Shown: piece after piece, positions 15,834-23,289 of the stretch | How the letters are laid out: the number at the start of each line of letters is the position of its first letter | How positions within the stretch are numbered: the stretch's first letter is position 1 | NCBI GenBank assembly: GCA_900770185.1 | Contig: CAAGJM010000041.1 | Location: 1-24,095 of the forward strand | Direction: 5' to 3' | Source of the DNA: Clostridia bacterium | GTDB taxonomy: Bacteria; Bacillota; Clostridia; Christensenellales; Borkfalkiaceae | DNA: 24,095 bases | Position numbers and translations under genes: made by a program | The notes under the pieces: generated by a model | The model's database searches: none | What the model was told of the DNA's origin: nothing | Seen by the model: only the letters and a program-made list of their open reading frames with translations

Positions 15834-16094
15834 TTGAGCTTTTTCGACAATATTATGCGGGGACTGAACCTCGACGGCGGAGTGTGCCCGATAAGCTTCA
15901 GAATAACGTTTATCGGCAAAAACTGTTTATTTATAGAAGGTGCGGTTAAAATAGTAAAACTTACGGGCAGCGAGGTTAGCGTCAGGTTAAACGGGGCGGC
16001 GGCTATAATTAAAGGCGATAATTTAAAAATCAAGTCTTTTGCGGGCGGGGACCTTACGATGACGGGCGATATAAAATCGGTTGAAAGGGTTTAA
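15834..16094 (+). CDS. yqfC: Sporulation protein YqfC
   Basis: The 86-residue protein is a YabP/YqfC family member. The sequence fits the family core: a GG repeat region (GLNLDGGVCPISFRITFIGKNCLFIEG) with short beta strands, then SFAGGDLTMTGDIKSVE at the C terminus. It starts with TTG; AGGTGG five bases upstream supports it and no ATG is available. In Bacillus the gene is expressed in the mother cell under sigma-E, and its molecular role is not well known. It is first in the operon, and yqfD begins 1 bp after its stop. The promoter at 15772-15800 has a sigma-E-like -10. Confidence 0.85.
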   Translation: MSFFDNIMRGLNLDGGVCPISFRITFIGKNCLFIEGAVKIVKLTGSEVSVRLNGAAAIIKGDNLKIKSFAGGDLTMTGDIKSVERV

Positions 16095-16095
16095 A

Positions 16096-16986
16096 ATGAA
16101 GAACGTTGCGGTTAAAATTTTGGTAAAGAACGGCAATTTTTCGCTTGACTTAAAGCGGTTTAAAGACGCGGGCATAGATTTTTATTCGGTAAAACCGGTG
16201 CAGGGCGGCACAATCGTCACCCTTCCGAAAGGCTTAGAGCATAAATTTTTTGCTATTTGCAAAAATATGTGTTATAATACGAGAATAATAAGATACTCGG
16301 GGCTTTTCGGCTTTATATTCAACGCCGCCAAAAACGCGGGCATAATTGCGGGGATACTCGCGCTGTTTGCGCTTAATTACGCGTTCGGGGACGTTATCGT
16401 CGGGGTTGAAAAGACGGGCAGCGGCAAGAACTTAACCGTTATATCGAAAGAGGCGGAAAGTTTGGGTGTTAAAGCGGGCGGTCGGTTTTCAAAAATCGAC
16501 TATGCGCGCGCAAAATCGCTTATTTTAAGCGATAACCCGTCGCTGTCGTTCGTCACCCTTAAAAAAGAGGGCAACAGGCTTATAATCAACACGGTTAAAG
16601 CGACGGTTGACGTAAAACCGCTCAGTAAAGAGCGGAAAGACCTTTTGACGGGCGTTTCGGGCGTGGTTAAAAGCATAATAGTGCTTCGCGGCACGCCGCT
16701 TGTTAAGGCGGGCGACAGCGTAAACGCGGGCGACGCGGTTGCGGGCGCGTATATCGTCGATAAAAACGGCGCGACGTATCCCGCGTACGTGCTTGCAACG
16801 GTTGAAATCGAAAGCGAGCAAGAGTATTTTTATAAAAAAACCGCCCCTACCGAATTTGACTTTCCGTACGCAAAGCAAGCGGCTAAGTTTATGCTTGACG
16901 GCGACGTGGCCGAAATGCGGTGCGAGATTGTTAGCGGCGGGGTTAAAGTTCTGGCGAAAGTCACGCATACATTTATCGCGGGGTAG
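16096..16986 (+). CDS. yqfD: Sporulation protein YqfD (short form)
   Basis: The ATG at 16096 is set by GAAAGG seven bases upstream; an in-frame TTG at 16081 overlaps yqfC and lacks a ribosome site. The 296-residue protein has the YqfD layout: an N-terminal alpha/beta region (1-65), one membrane helix near 78-98 (AGIIAGILALFALNYAFG), and a large region outside the membrane with a hairpin-rich core (GVSGVVKSIIVLRGTPLVKAGD, about 195-218). B. subtilis YqfD has close to 400 residues, so about 90 are missing between that core and the C-terminal KVLAKVTHTF. The protein is thought to act in the mother cell during engulfment. It is co-transcribed with yqfC and phoH. Confidence 0.88.
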   Translation: MKNVAVKILVKNGNFSLDLKRFKDAGIDFYSVKPVQGGTIVTLPKGLEHKFFAICKNMCYNTRIIRYSGLFGFIFNAAKNAGIIAGILALFALNYAFGDVIVGVEKTGSGKNLTVISKEAESLGVKAGGRFSKIDYARAKSLILSDNPSLSFVTLKKEGNRLIINTVKATVDVKPLSKERKDLLTGVSGVVKSIIVLRGTPLVKAGDSVNAGDAVAGAYIVDKNGATYPAYVLATVEIESEQEYFYKKTAPTEFDFPYAKQAAKFMLDGDVAEMRCEIVSGGVKVLAKVTHTFIAG

Positions 16987-16990
16987 CGTT

Positions 16991-18019
16991 TTGGAAAAGA
17001 AAGAAGTAAAAGTTAAAGTTAAACCCGAAAATTTAACGGAAGTTTTAGGCGTTTTCGACGAGAATTTAACCGTTTTGATGAAAGAAACGGACGTGAGCGT
17101 TTTCGTTGACGAAAACGAGTTTGTTATCAAGGGCGAAAAGAAAAACGTCGATATTGCCGAAAGCGCCCTTAAAAAACTTATAAACATTGCCGCCGCCGGC
17201 GAAAAGATAGATAAGTTGCGCGTTTTATACTGCGTCGAGATGGCGAAAGGTAACGTTGAAGAAACGGAAGATATAAGCAAGGCTTTTAGTAGCGTCGTTG
17301 CGATAACCGAAAAGGGGAGGCGCGTCAAGTGCAAGACCCTGGGACAGAAAAAGTATGCCGACGCGATAAATAAAAGCTCCGTTGTTTTCGGCGTGGGGCC
17401 TGCGGGTACGGGCAAAACCTACCTTGCGGTCGCCATGGCGGCGCAGGCCATGAAGCTTAAAGAAACGGATAAGATAATTCTTACCCGCCCCGCCGTCGAA
17501 GCGGGCGAAAAACTCGGCTTTTTACCCGGCGACTTGCAAAATAAAGTAGACCCGTATCTGCGCCCGCTTTACGACGTGCTTTCCGAAATGTTCGGTGTGG
17601 AAGCCTATCAAAGGCTTATAGAGCGCGGGGCGATAGAAATCGCGCCGCTTGCGTACATGCGCGGCAGGACTTTAAGCGACAGTTTTATAATTTTAGACGA
17701 GGCGCAGAACACCACCGTCGAGCAGATGAAAATGTTTTTAACCCGTATGGGCGAAAACAGCAAAATGGTCATAACCGGCGACGTTACGCAGGTCGACCTG
17801 CCCGCGGGGAAAACGAGCGGGCTAAAAAACGCCGTCGAAGTCCTTGACGGGATTGACGGGATAGAAATAATCAATCTGACGCATAAAGACGTCGTTCGGC
17901 ACCCGTTGGTGGCGGCGATAATAAGAGCGTATGAAAAAAACGAAAAACTTTCGGCAAAAATTTCAGCCGAAAGCGATAAAGGAAACTATGATGAAAGAAA
18001 AACCGAAAACCGCGAGTAG
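16991..18019 (+). CDS. phoH: PhoH-like ATPase (PhoL/YbeZ type)
   Basis: A TTG start at 16991, 4 bp after yqfD, fits the family length (342 residues) and has GCGGGG upstream; there is no nearby ATG. The N terminus (about 1-75) is a KH-like region, followed by the PhoH ATPase domain. Walker A is GPAGTGKT (136-143), Walker B is LDEAQN (about 235-240), and ITGDVTQVDLP is the usual sensor block. The family is linked to RNA metabolism, and ybeY is two genes downstream; in many bacteria YbeZ and YbeY are neighbours and partners in rRNA maturation. The last 11 codons overlap the start of the next gene in another frame. Confidence 0.93.
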   Translation: MEKKEVKVKVKPENLTEVLGVFDENLTVLMKETDVSVFVDENEFVIKGEKKNVDIAESALKKLINIAAAGEKIDKLRVLYCVEMAKGNVEETEDISKAFSSVVAITEKGRRVKCKTLGQKKYADAINKSSVVFGVGPAGTGKTYLAVAMAAQAMKLKETDKIILTRPAVEAGEKLGFLPGDLQNKVDPYLRPLYDVLSEMFGVEAYQRLIERGAIEIAPLAYMRGRTLSDSFIILDEAQNTTVEQMKMFLTRMGENSKMVITGDVTQVDLPAGKTSGLKNAVEVLDGIDGIEIINLTHKDVVRHPLVAAIIRAYEKNEKLSAKISAESDKGNYDERKTENRE

Positions 18020-19460
18020 CGGCGCGGTTAAAAAATTTTTATTAAGGGCGGTCTCCGCTTTGGGACTTACGCTTGCGATAATAGGCGTAACGTTTCTGAC
18101 CATTTGCTTCGATTTAAGAAGTTTTAAGTCGGCGGCGAGCGTTGTTACGGCGAAAGAAAACGTCGGTAACGTGACCTTTGTTATGGGTGCGATTTTAGCT
18201 TTTACCGTCGCCGTTTACGTCTACTATAAACTCGACGTCAGGACGTATATCGGCAAGCAAAACAACGCGGTTTTGTTGCCGCCGATAATAATCGTGTCGA
18301 TAATATGCTGCTTTTTCGCTTCCGAAATAAACGTGTATCTCAGACCGTACGCGCTGTGCTCGATGCTGTCGATATTCTTAATCGGCAAGCGGCACGCGCT
18401 CGTAAACACAATTTACTTCGCCATTTTAATGATGCTTATAGACAGCGTTTCGTCGGGGGTTGTGTTCTTATTCGACCGCGAACTTATCGTGTCGTTTTTA
18501 CTGACCGTCATAACGGGCGCGGCGTCGGTGTTTATGCTCGACGGGGCGGGTTCGCGCATTAAGGTTGTTTTGACGAGCGTCGTTTTGTCTATCCCCGCGC
18601 TTTTAACTTCTTTCGGCTTAGAGCTTTATTCAGGGTACTATAAACTTTTAACAAGCGTTGACTCGGCGTTCGTAAGCGGAATTATGGCGGCGGTTTTAAC
18701 CACCGTTTTATTACCTATATTCGAAAGCGCGTTCAGAGTCGTCACCACTTTCCGCTTAGCGGAACTTACCGACCACAAGCAAAAACTTTTAAAAGAACTT
18801 GCCGAGCGCGCGCCGGGGACTTTCAACCATACCGTAATCGTCGCGATGATTGCGGAAGCGTGCAGCAACGCGATAGGCGAAAACCCCTTGCTTGCAAGGG
18901 CGTGCGCCTATTATCACGACGTGGGCAAGCTTAAAAACCCCGAAATGTTTACCGAAAATCAGACGGGTTACAACCCGCACGACGACTTATCGCCAGAACT
19001 ATCCACCGATATAATAAGGTCGCACGCAAAAGACGGGGCGGAACTTATCCGCAAGTGCAGGCTTCCCGAAGTCATCGCCGAAACGGCGGAACAGCACCAC
19101 GGGACCATGCCGATACGCTACTTTTACGTTAAAGCGCAGAAGTATACCGACGGAAAACTCGATATATCGCGTTTTTGCTATCCGGGACCTAAGCCGCGCA
19201 CTAAAATCAACGCGATAATCATGATAAGCGACGCTTGCGAAGCGCGCGTCCGCTCCATAAAAGACAGGACTTACGAAAACGTCGATAAAGCGGTCGGCGA
19301 AATGATTGAAGAGCGCCTCGATATGGATCAGTTCACCGAGTGCGATATAACCATAAAAGAGTTAAACATCATTAAAAACACCATAACGAACACCTTAGCG
19401 GGCGTTTATCACGACAGGGTTAAGTATCCCAAACTGAAAATAGGCGGCAAAAATGCGTAA
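17988..19460 (+). CDS. yqfF: HD-domain membrane phosphodiesterase (PgpH/YqfF family), sensor domain absent
   Basis: Family members hydrolyse cyclic di-AMP in the cytoplasm. AAAGGA at 17978-17983 points to the ATG at 17988 or the one at 17991, giving 490 residues. After one N-terminal helix (about 17-40) come roughly seven membrane helices (up to about 250). The HD phosphohydrolase domain follows, with FNHTV (His281), YYHDVGKL (His310-Asp311), a conserved ENQ, and EQHHG. B. subtilis PgpH has about 711 residues. The missing 200 or so residues are the extracytoplasmic 7TMR-HDED sensor that normally follows the first helix; here helix 1 runs after a short loop into helix 2. The catalytic half looks complete. 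It overlaps phoH by 32 bp. Confidence 0.92.
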   Translation: MMKEKPKTASSGAVKKFLLRAVSALGLTLAIIGVTFLTICFDLRSFKSAASVVTAKENVGNVTFVMGAILAFTVAVYVYYKLDVRTYIGKQNNAVLLPPIIIVSIICCFFASEINVYLRPYALCSMLSIFLIGKRHALVNTIYFAILMMLIDSVSSGVVFLFDRELIVSFLLTVITGAASVFMLDGAGSRIKVVLTSVVLSIPALLTSFGLELYSGYYKLLTSVDSAFVSGIMAAVLTTVLLPIFESAFRVVTTFRLAELTDHKQKLLKELAERAPGTFNHTVIVAMIAEACSNAIGENPLLARACAYYHDVGKLKNPEMFTENQTGYNPHDDLSPELSTDIIRSHAKDGAELIRKCRLPEVIAETAEQHHGTMPIRYFYVKAQKYTDGKLDISRFCYPGPKPRTKINAIIMISDACEARVRSIKDRTYENVDKAVGEMIEERLDMDQFTECDITIKELNIIKNTITNTLAGVYHDRVKYPKLKIGGKNA

Positions 19461-19938
19461 GGGCTTAAAAATCGTAGGGGTTGAGCAGGCGAAAGATATA
19501 CCCGTTCAAAAACTTGCAGACGCGGTTTATAAAACCCTTAAACAAAAAGAAAATTTATACGCCGAGTTTTTAATCGTCGACGAAGAAGAAATACGCAGGC
19601 TTAACCGCGACTTTCGCGGGGTGGACAAGGTAACCGACGTTTTAAGCTTTCCGTCCATGGATAACATCCGCGGAGCGGCGGTTACGATTGTCGGTCACGA
19701 AGAAGAGTTTGACGACGATATGAACGCGCTTTTTATCGGCAGCGTGGTTTTATGTTTAACCCGCGCGAAAGAGCAGGCCGCGGAATACGGACACTCTCTT
19801 TTAAGGGAAGAAACTTATCTACTCTGCCACGGGCTTTTGCACCTTATGGGGTATGACCATATAAGAGATGAAGATAAAGCCGAAATGCGCAAACTTGAAG
19901 ACGAAATTATGAGCGATATAGGAGTTACGAGAGAATGA
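19453..19938 (+). CDS. ybeY: Endoribonuclease YbeY (rRNA maturation factor)
   Basis: The 161-residue protein is a zinc-dependent single-strand endoribonuclease required for 16S rRNA 3'-end maturation and ribosome quality control. The metal site is the family motif HGLLHLMGYDH near residues 130-140, and the substrate-side block LNRDFRGVDKVTDVLSFP (about 50-67) is well kept. The length is standard. The start overlaps the end of the phosphodiesterase gene by 8 bp and the stop overlaps era by 4 bp (ATGA), so all three are translationally coupled. Together with PhoH and Era it makes a ribosome-assembly group. Confidence 0.96.
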   Translation: MRKGLKIVGVEQAKDIPVQKLADAVYKTLKQKENLYAEFLIVDEEEIRRLNRDFRGVDKVTDVLSFPSMDNIRGAAVTIVGHEEEFDDDMNALFIGSVVLCLTRAKEQAAEYGHSLLREETYLLCHGLLHLMGYDHIRDEDKAEMRKLEDEIMSDIGVTRE

Positions 19939-20831
19939 AGTGCGGAATAGCCGCGGTCGTCGGCAGGTCTAACGCCGGCAAATCTACTTTAATAAACGTT
20001 TTGGTGGGCGAAAAGGTCGCCATAACTTCCCCCAAGCCCCAGACCACGCGCGACAGGATAGCGGCGGTCAAAAACGGCGACGGTTATCAGATAGTTTTCG
20101 AAGATACGCCGGGGTTTTATAAGGCGGCGGGAGAGCTTAACAGAAAAATGCAGCGCACCGCGAAAAAAACGGTGGACGGGGTTGACGTCGCGCTGTTTTT
20201 AATCGACGCGCACGCGGGTTTAAAAGAAGAAGACCTTAAACTTTTAAGAAACGTTTGCGCCTTCGGCACGCCCGTTATAGCGGTTATCACTAAACTCGAT
20301 ATAACCGTTAAGGAAAAGGTGCCCGAATATCTATGCGAGTTAAGTAAGGTCGACGGGGTGACGGAAATCGTGCCCATATCGTCGAGAAAGGGCAGAAATT
20401 TAGACGAGCTTATAAAAACCGTTTTAAAATATCTGCCCGAGCGCGAGCCTATTTACGGGGAAGACGTCATATCCGACAAGTCCGAAAAGTTTATGATATC
20501 CGAGATTATGCGCGAAAAAATTCTTTTGACCTTCGAGCATGAAATTCCGCACGGGGTTGCAGTGGTCGTGAACGAATTCAAAAAGGAAAAGAACGGCGTT
20601 TACGATATAAACCTTGATATAATTTGCGAAAAGCAAAACCATAAGTCCATTTTAATCGGTAAGCAGGGCGCGGCTATCAAAAAGGCAAGCACCATGGCGC
20701 GGGAAGAAATGGAAAAATTTTTGGGCGCAAAGGTGTTTTTAACTACTTACGTTTTAGTTAAAGAAAACTGGCGCGACAGAGAAAATTTGCTTAAAGAGTA
20801 CGGTTATTCCGACGCGGACGGGCTGAAATGA
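19935..20831 (+). CDS. era: GTPase Era
   Basis: The 298-residue protein is the Ras-like GTPase with a C-terminal KH domain that binds the 3' end of 16S rRNA and helps 30S assembly. G1 is GRSNAGKST (10-18; GRPNVGKST in most homologues), G3 is DTPG (about 58-61), G4 is TKLD (about 120-123) in place of NKxD, and G5 is ISSRKG. The KH motif is IGKQGAAIKKA near 240. The length is normal. The start overlaps ybeY (ATGA), and the stop overlaps trmB by 4 bp. The Thr in G4 is a conservative variant seen in some Era proteins, and the GTPase is likely active. Confidence 0.96.
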   Translation: MKCGIAAVVGRSNAGKSTLINVLVGEKVAITSPKPQTTRDRIAAVKNGDGYQIVFEDTPGFYKAAGELNRKMQRTAKKTVDGVDVALFLIDAHAGLKEEDLKLLRNVCAFGTPVIAVITKLDITVKEKVPEYLCELSKVDGVTEIVPISSRKGRNLDELIKTVLKYLPEREPIYGEDVISDKSEKFMISEIMREKILLTFEHEIPHGVAVVVNEFKKEKNGVYDINLDIICEKQNHKSILIGKQGAAIKKASTMAREEMEKFLGAKVFLTTYVLVKENWRDRENLLKEYGYSDADGLK

Positions 20832-21505
20832 GGGCGCGCCGAAAAAAGAATTTAGAGCCGCGTTTTAAGCTCGCGGGTGACGTTATCCTTGCACGGGTGA
20901 GCTCTGCGGTTATGGCAAAACCCGAAAGCGAGCGCGAAATGTTCATAGATATCGCTAAATCGTTCGGGAACGATTTAGCGGTAGAGCTTGAAATAGGTTG
21001 CGGCAAAGGCGCGTTCATCGCGGCAACGGCTAAAAACAACCCCGACAAAAATTACGTGGGCGTCGAGCTTAACGCAAACGTTTTAATATCGGCGGCGGAA
21101 CTTATTAAAAGGGAACGTATTAAAAACGTTAAGTTTATAAACGGTTCGGCAACGCTTTTACCGTATCTGTTAAAAGAAAATTCGGTCGGAGATATCTATC
21201 TTAATTTTTCCTGTCCGTACCCTAAAAAAACCTACGCTAACCATAGGCTTACCTACCCCGCGTTTTTAGAGATTTATAAAAAACTTCTTGTAAAGGGCGG
21301 CAAAATTTATCAAAAAACCGATAACGTCGATTTTTTTGAATATTCGCTTGAATCGTTTGAAAAAAGCGGGTATAATATCGAATATAAAACGTTCGATTTG
21401 TACGCAAGCGATAGTTTAGAGGATAATATAAAAACCGAATACGAAGAAAAATTCATCGCTATGGGTAAAAAAATCTGCAAACTCATAGCAAGCGTCAAGG
21501 AGTAA
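20828..21505 (+). CDS. trmB: tRNA (guanine-N7-)-methyltransferase, variant motif
   Basis: The 225-residue enzyme would use S-adenosylmethionine to methylate G46 in the variable loop of tRNAs. The SAM motif is LEIGCGKGAFI (about 54-64), the acidic loop is GVELN, and IYQKTDN (near 158-164) plus the C-terminal TEYEEKFIAMGKKI block are typical. The usual catalytic and binding segment NFSDPWPKKRH is altered to NFSCPYPKKTY, replacing the conserved Asp by Cys and Trp by Tyr. This may change activity or specificity. The start overlaps era by 4 bp (ATGA) and the next gene begins 3 bp after the stop. Confidence 0.92.
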   Translation: MRARRKKNLEPRFKLAGDVILARVSSAVMAKPESEREMFIDIAKSFGNDLAVELEIGCGKGAFIAATAKNNPDKNYVGVELNANVLISAAELIKRERIKNVKFINGSATLLPYLLKENSVGDIYLNFSCPYPKKTYANHRLTYPAFLEIYKKLLVKGGKIYQKTDNVDFFEYSLESFEKSGYNIEYKTFDLYASDSLEDNIKTEYEEKFIAMGKKICKLIASVKE

Positions 21506-21508
21506 ATT

Positions 21509-22357
21509 ATGAAGTGTTTCGATATAGATTTATACGATTATTTTAATTTGAAAAAGCCCGAAGGGGCAGGAGGTAAATTAAACGTTTGTCTGCACGGCGT
21601 CACCAACGAGATAAACGCCGAAAGAAAATCCCCCGCAATGCTGGTTATTCCGGGCGGCGGGTACGCTATGTGCAGCGGGCGCGAAGGCGAGCCTATAGCG
21701 GTTAAATATTTTGCCGACGGATTTAATACTTTCACTTTGACTTATTCGGTCGCGCCGCTTAAATATCCCACCGCGCTTTATGAAGCCGCCATGGCTATGA
21801 TTTATATAAGAAAACACGCCGACGAGTTAAACGTCGATGCGGGTAAGGTTGCGGCGGTAGGGTTTTCGGCAGGCGGGCATCTTTGCGGATGTTTGGGGAT
21901 ACTTGCGGCGGAAAGCGTGCTCGACGTGTTCGGCGACGATAAAAAACTTATCCGTCCGAACGCTATACTTTTAATTTACCCCGTCATATCGTCTTATCGT
22001 AAACCGCACTCCGGCTCGTTCGATAACCTTTGCGGCGACGACGAACAGTTAAGAAAATATCTTTCGCTCGAAGACAGGGTCGATAAAAACTCGTCGCCCG
22101 CATTCATTACTTCAACTTACGGCGACGATTGCGTCCCCGTCAAAAACAGCCTTTTAATAGCTGACGCATACGAAGAAGCGGGCGTTCCGTTTGCCCTTAA
22201 CGTATTTGAAAAGGGCGGGCACGGAATGTCTCTTAACTCGACGCTTTCGGATAGCACCAAAAACGTTGCGGCAAGATGTGCGAGCGAAGATTACGCTTTG
22301 TGGCAACCGATGTCCGTAAAGTGGCTTAAAGAGCGCGGAATTTGCGTAGACGATTAA
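21509..22357 (+). CDS. Alpha/beta-hydrolase, esterase (acetylxylan-esterase-like)
   Basis: The 282-residue cytoplasmic protein is a serine esterase of the BD-FAE / acetyl-esterase group. The oxyanion loop is PGGGYAM, the nucleophile elbow is GFSAGGH with Ser120, the probable catalytic Asp is in the GDDCVPV block, and the His is in GGHGMSL. There is no signal peptide, so it would deacetylate short oligosaccharides or other esters inside the cell. That fits a plant-glycan diet together with the beta-mannosidase, but these genes are not linked. AAGGAG lies before the ATG. It sits 3 bp after trmB, at the end of the long operon. Confidence 0.87.
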   Translation: MKCFDIDLYDYFNLKKPEGAGGKLNVCLHGVTNEINAERKSPAMLVIPGGGYAMCSGREGEPIAVKYFADGFNTFTLTYSVAPLKYPTALYEAAMAMIYIRKHADELNVDAGKVAAVGFSAGGHLCGCLGILAAESVLDVFGDDKKLIRPNAILLIYPVISSYRKPHSGSFDNLCGDDEQLRKYLSLEDRVDKNSSPAFITSTYGDDCVPVKNSLLIADAYEEAGVPFALNVFEKGGHGMSLNSTLSDSTKNVAARCASEDYALWQPMSVKWLKERGICVDD

Positions 22358-22367
22358 ATTATTATGC

Positions 22368-22423
22368 AAGGCGCGCAGCTTTAAAAGCGGCGTTTATCGC
22401 CGTAAAGTTCGGCGCGCGCGCTT
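22368..22423 (+). terminator. Imperfect long hairpin at the end of the operon
   Basis: Arms AAGGCGCGC...AGCGGCG and CGCCGTAAAGTTCGGCGCGCGCGCTT can pair into a GC-rich, interrupted stem 11 bp after the esterase stop. A U-tract is lacking, so it may be a weak terminator or an mRNA 3'-end protector. Confidence 0.4.
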
Positions 22424-22440
22424 AATGATAGTTAAATCGT

Positions 22441-22469
22441 TTGATTAAACGCGAATTATTTGATATAAT
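22441..22469 (+). promoter_or_regulatory. Strong promoter upstream of tRNA-Leu
   Basis: TTGATT (22441-22446), a 17-bp spacer and a perfect TATAAT (22464-22469) form a strong vegetative promoter. The only gene downstream on this strand is tRNA-Leu, 258 bp away, with a MITE-like element in between. I saw no equally good promoter between the element and the tRNA. Confidence 0.65.
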
Positions 22470-22501
22470 ACAAAAAGTTAAAAACTTGGCGCACCGCCGT
22501 C

Positions 22502-22623
22502 CGTCATATTGAGCGGAGCGTCAGCGCAGTCGAAATATCCAGCCGTCAGGCGCATTAAATAGATTTTGTTTGCGCTATATTTGCGGCGTTCCGCCTTGAT
22601 TCTTCACTTCGTTCAGAATGACG
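22502..22623. mobile_element. MITE-like palindromic element, 122 bp
   Basis: The left end CGTCATATTGAGCGGAGCG and the right end, read in reverse complement, CGTCATTCTGAACGAAGTG, form imperfect terminal inverted repeats; GTCGAAATATCC and GAAGAATC continue the similarity. Ends of the type GTCATTCTGAGCG...GAATC recur widely in Clostridia as small palindromic repeats. No open reading frame is present, so any movement would need a transposase in trans. It separates the tRNA-Leu promoter from the tRNA. Confidence 0.7.
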
Positions 22624-22726
22624 ATGATTTATAAGGCGAATAACGTTATCCTAAGTTTATTAAAGGATATAGGGAAAGTTTACAATGTTTATGATTTTAA
22701 CGCGCGGGGATACCCCGCACGGAAAC

Positions 22727-22809
22727 GCGGATATGGCGAAACTGGCAGACGCGCATGATTCAGGTTCATGTGGGAAACCATGCAGGTTCAAGTCCTGTTA
22801 TCCGCACCA
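22727..22809 (+). tRNA. tRNA-Leu (anticodon CAG)
   Basis: The acceptor stem GCGGATA (22727-22733) pairs with TATCCGC (22799-22805), followed by discriminator A and an encoded CCA (22807-22809). The anticodon stem-loop is CATGA-TTCAGGT-TCATG, giving anticodon CAG for codon CUG. A class II long variable arm (TGTGGGAAACCATG) and a T arm GCAGG-TTCAAGT-CCTGT complete a leucine tRNA of 83 nt. A perfect terminator starts 3 bp after the CCA. Confidence 0.97.
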
Positions 22810-22811
22810 AC

Positions 22812-22848
22812 AAAAAGAAAGCAGTACAAACAGTACTGCTTTCTTTTT
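22812..22848 (+). terminator. Intrinsic terminator of tRNA-Leu
   Basis: A perfect 16-bp stem AAAAAGAAAGCAGTAC/GTACTGCTTTCTTTTT with loop AAACA. The T-rich right arm makes it work as a terminator. Nearly the same hairpin recurs at 22977-23014. Confidence 0.9.
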
Positions 22849-23014
22849 GCCGTTCCGCATAGCGGAACGGCTTGAACCTGCGGTTCAACCGCCTGGGCGG
22901 CGGGCGCCCCCCTTTTGGCGGCTATTGCCGCCATTTCCCCCGCTTAACGGGGGAATTTACCTGTTATCCGCACCACAAAAAGAAGGCAGTACAAAATAGT
23001 ACTGCCTTCTTTTT
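22849..23014 (+). repeat. tRNA-Leu tail repeat, unit 1 (about 165 bp)
   Basis: The unit is a chain of hairpins: GCCGTTCCGC/GCGGAACGGC (22849-22871), TTGAACC/GGTTCAA (22872-22888), CCGCC/GGCGG, TGGCGGC/GCCGCCA (22916-22933) and TTCCCCCG/CGGGGGAA (22935-22955). A perfect copy of the last 16 nt of tRNA-Leu, CCTGTTATCCGCACCA (22960-22975), follows, and then a 16-bp terminator (22977-23014) almost identical to that of the tRNA. The distance from the tRNA CCA to this CCA is about 166 bp. It has no coding sense. Confidence 0.9.
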
Positions 23015-23180
23015 GCCGTTTTTCGCTATGCAGAACGGCTTGACCCCACTGTTTAACCGCCTTGGGCGCCGGGCGCCCCTTCCTGTCACTTGCGTGACAA
23101 CTCTCCCCGCGTACGGGAAGTTTACCTGTTATTCGCACCAAACAAACGCCTGCCCGAAAGGGTGGGTGTTTATTTGGTGC
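23015..23180 (+). repeat. tRNA-Leu tail repeat, unit 2
   Basis: The order of parts is as in unit 1: GCCGTT...AACGGC, a degenerate second hairpin, ACCGCC, GGGCGCCC, a variable hairpin GTCAC/GTGAC (23084-23097), a CCCCG/CGGG hairpin and the tRNA end CCTGTTATTCGCACCA (23125-23140), with one change from the tRNA. It is 165 bp from the previous CCA. It ends in a different hairpin, GCACCAAA...TTTGGTGC (23135-23180, CCC-GAAA-GGG at the tip), which uses the tRNA end as its left arm. Confidence 0.87.
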
Positions 23181-23289
23181 GTAAAGATAAACAGGACTTG
23201 GCTGTCATTTGACGGGCTGGTACTGCTTGGCTAAAGTCAGCCGGGGTTCCCTATTTTAGGGTGTGGCTGTACCCTTGGGTATTTTTGCG

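Noticed and set aside
16525..17415. 296-residue minus-strand frame opposite yqfD and phoH
   Set aside because: It is antisense to two clear genes with family motifs and has no recognisable domain; a codon-bias shadow.
22685..22999. 104-residue frame running through tRNA-Leu and the first tail repeat
   Set aside because: It translates the tRNA itself (LADAHDSGSCGKPCRFKSCYPH) and palindromic repeats; this is a common false gene call at tRNA-Leu.
22872..23234. 120-residue frame through the tail repeats
   Set aside because: The sequence is the translation of hairpin repeats, without ribosome site, and its repeats follow the DNA units, not a protein pattern.
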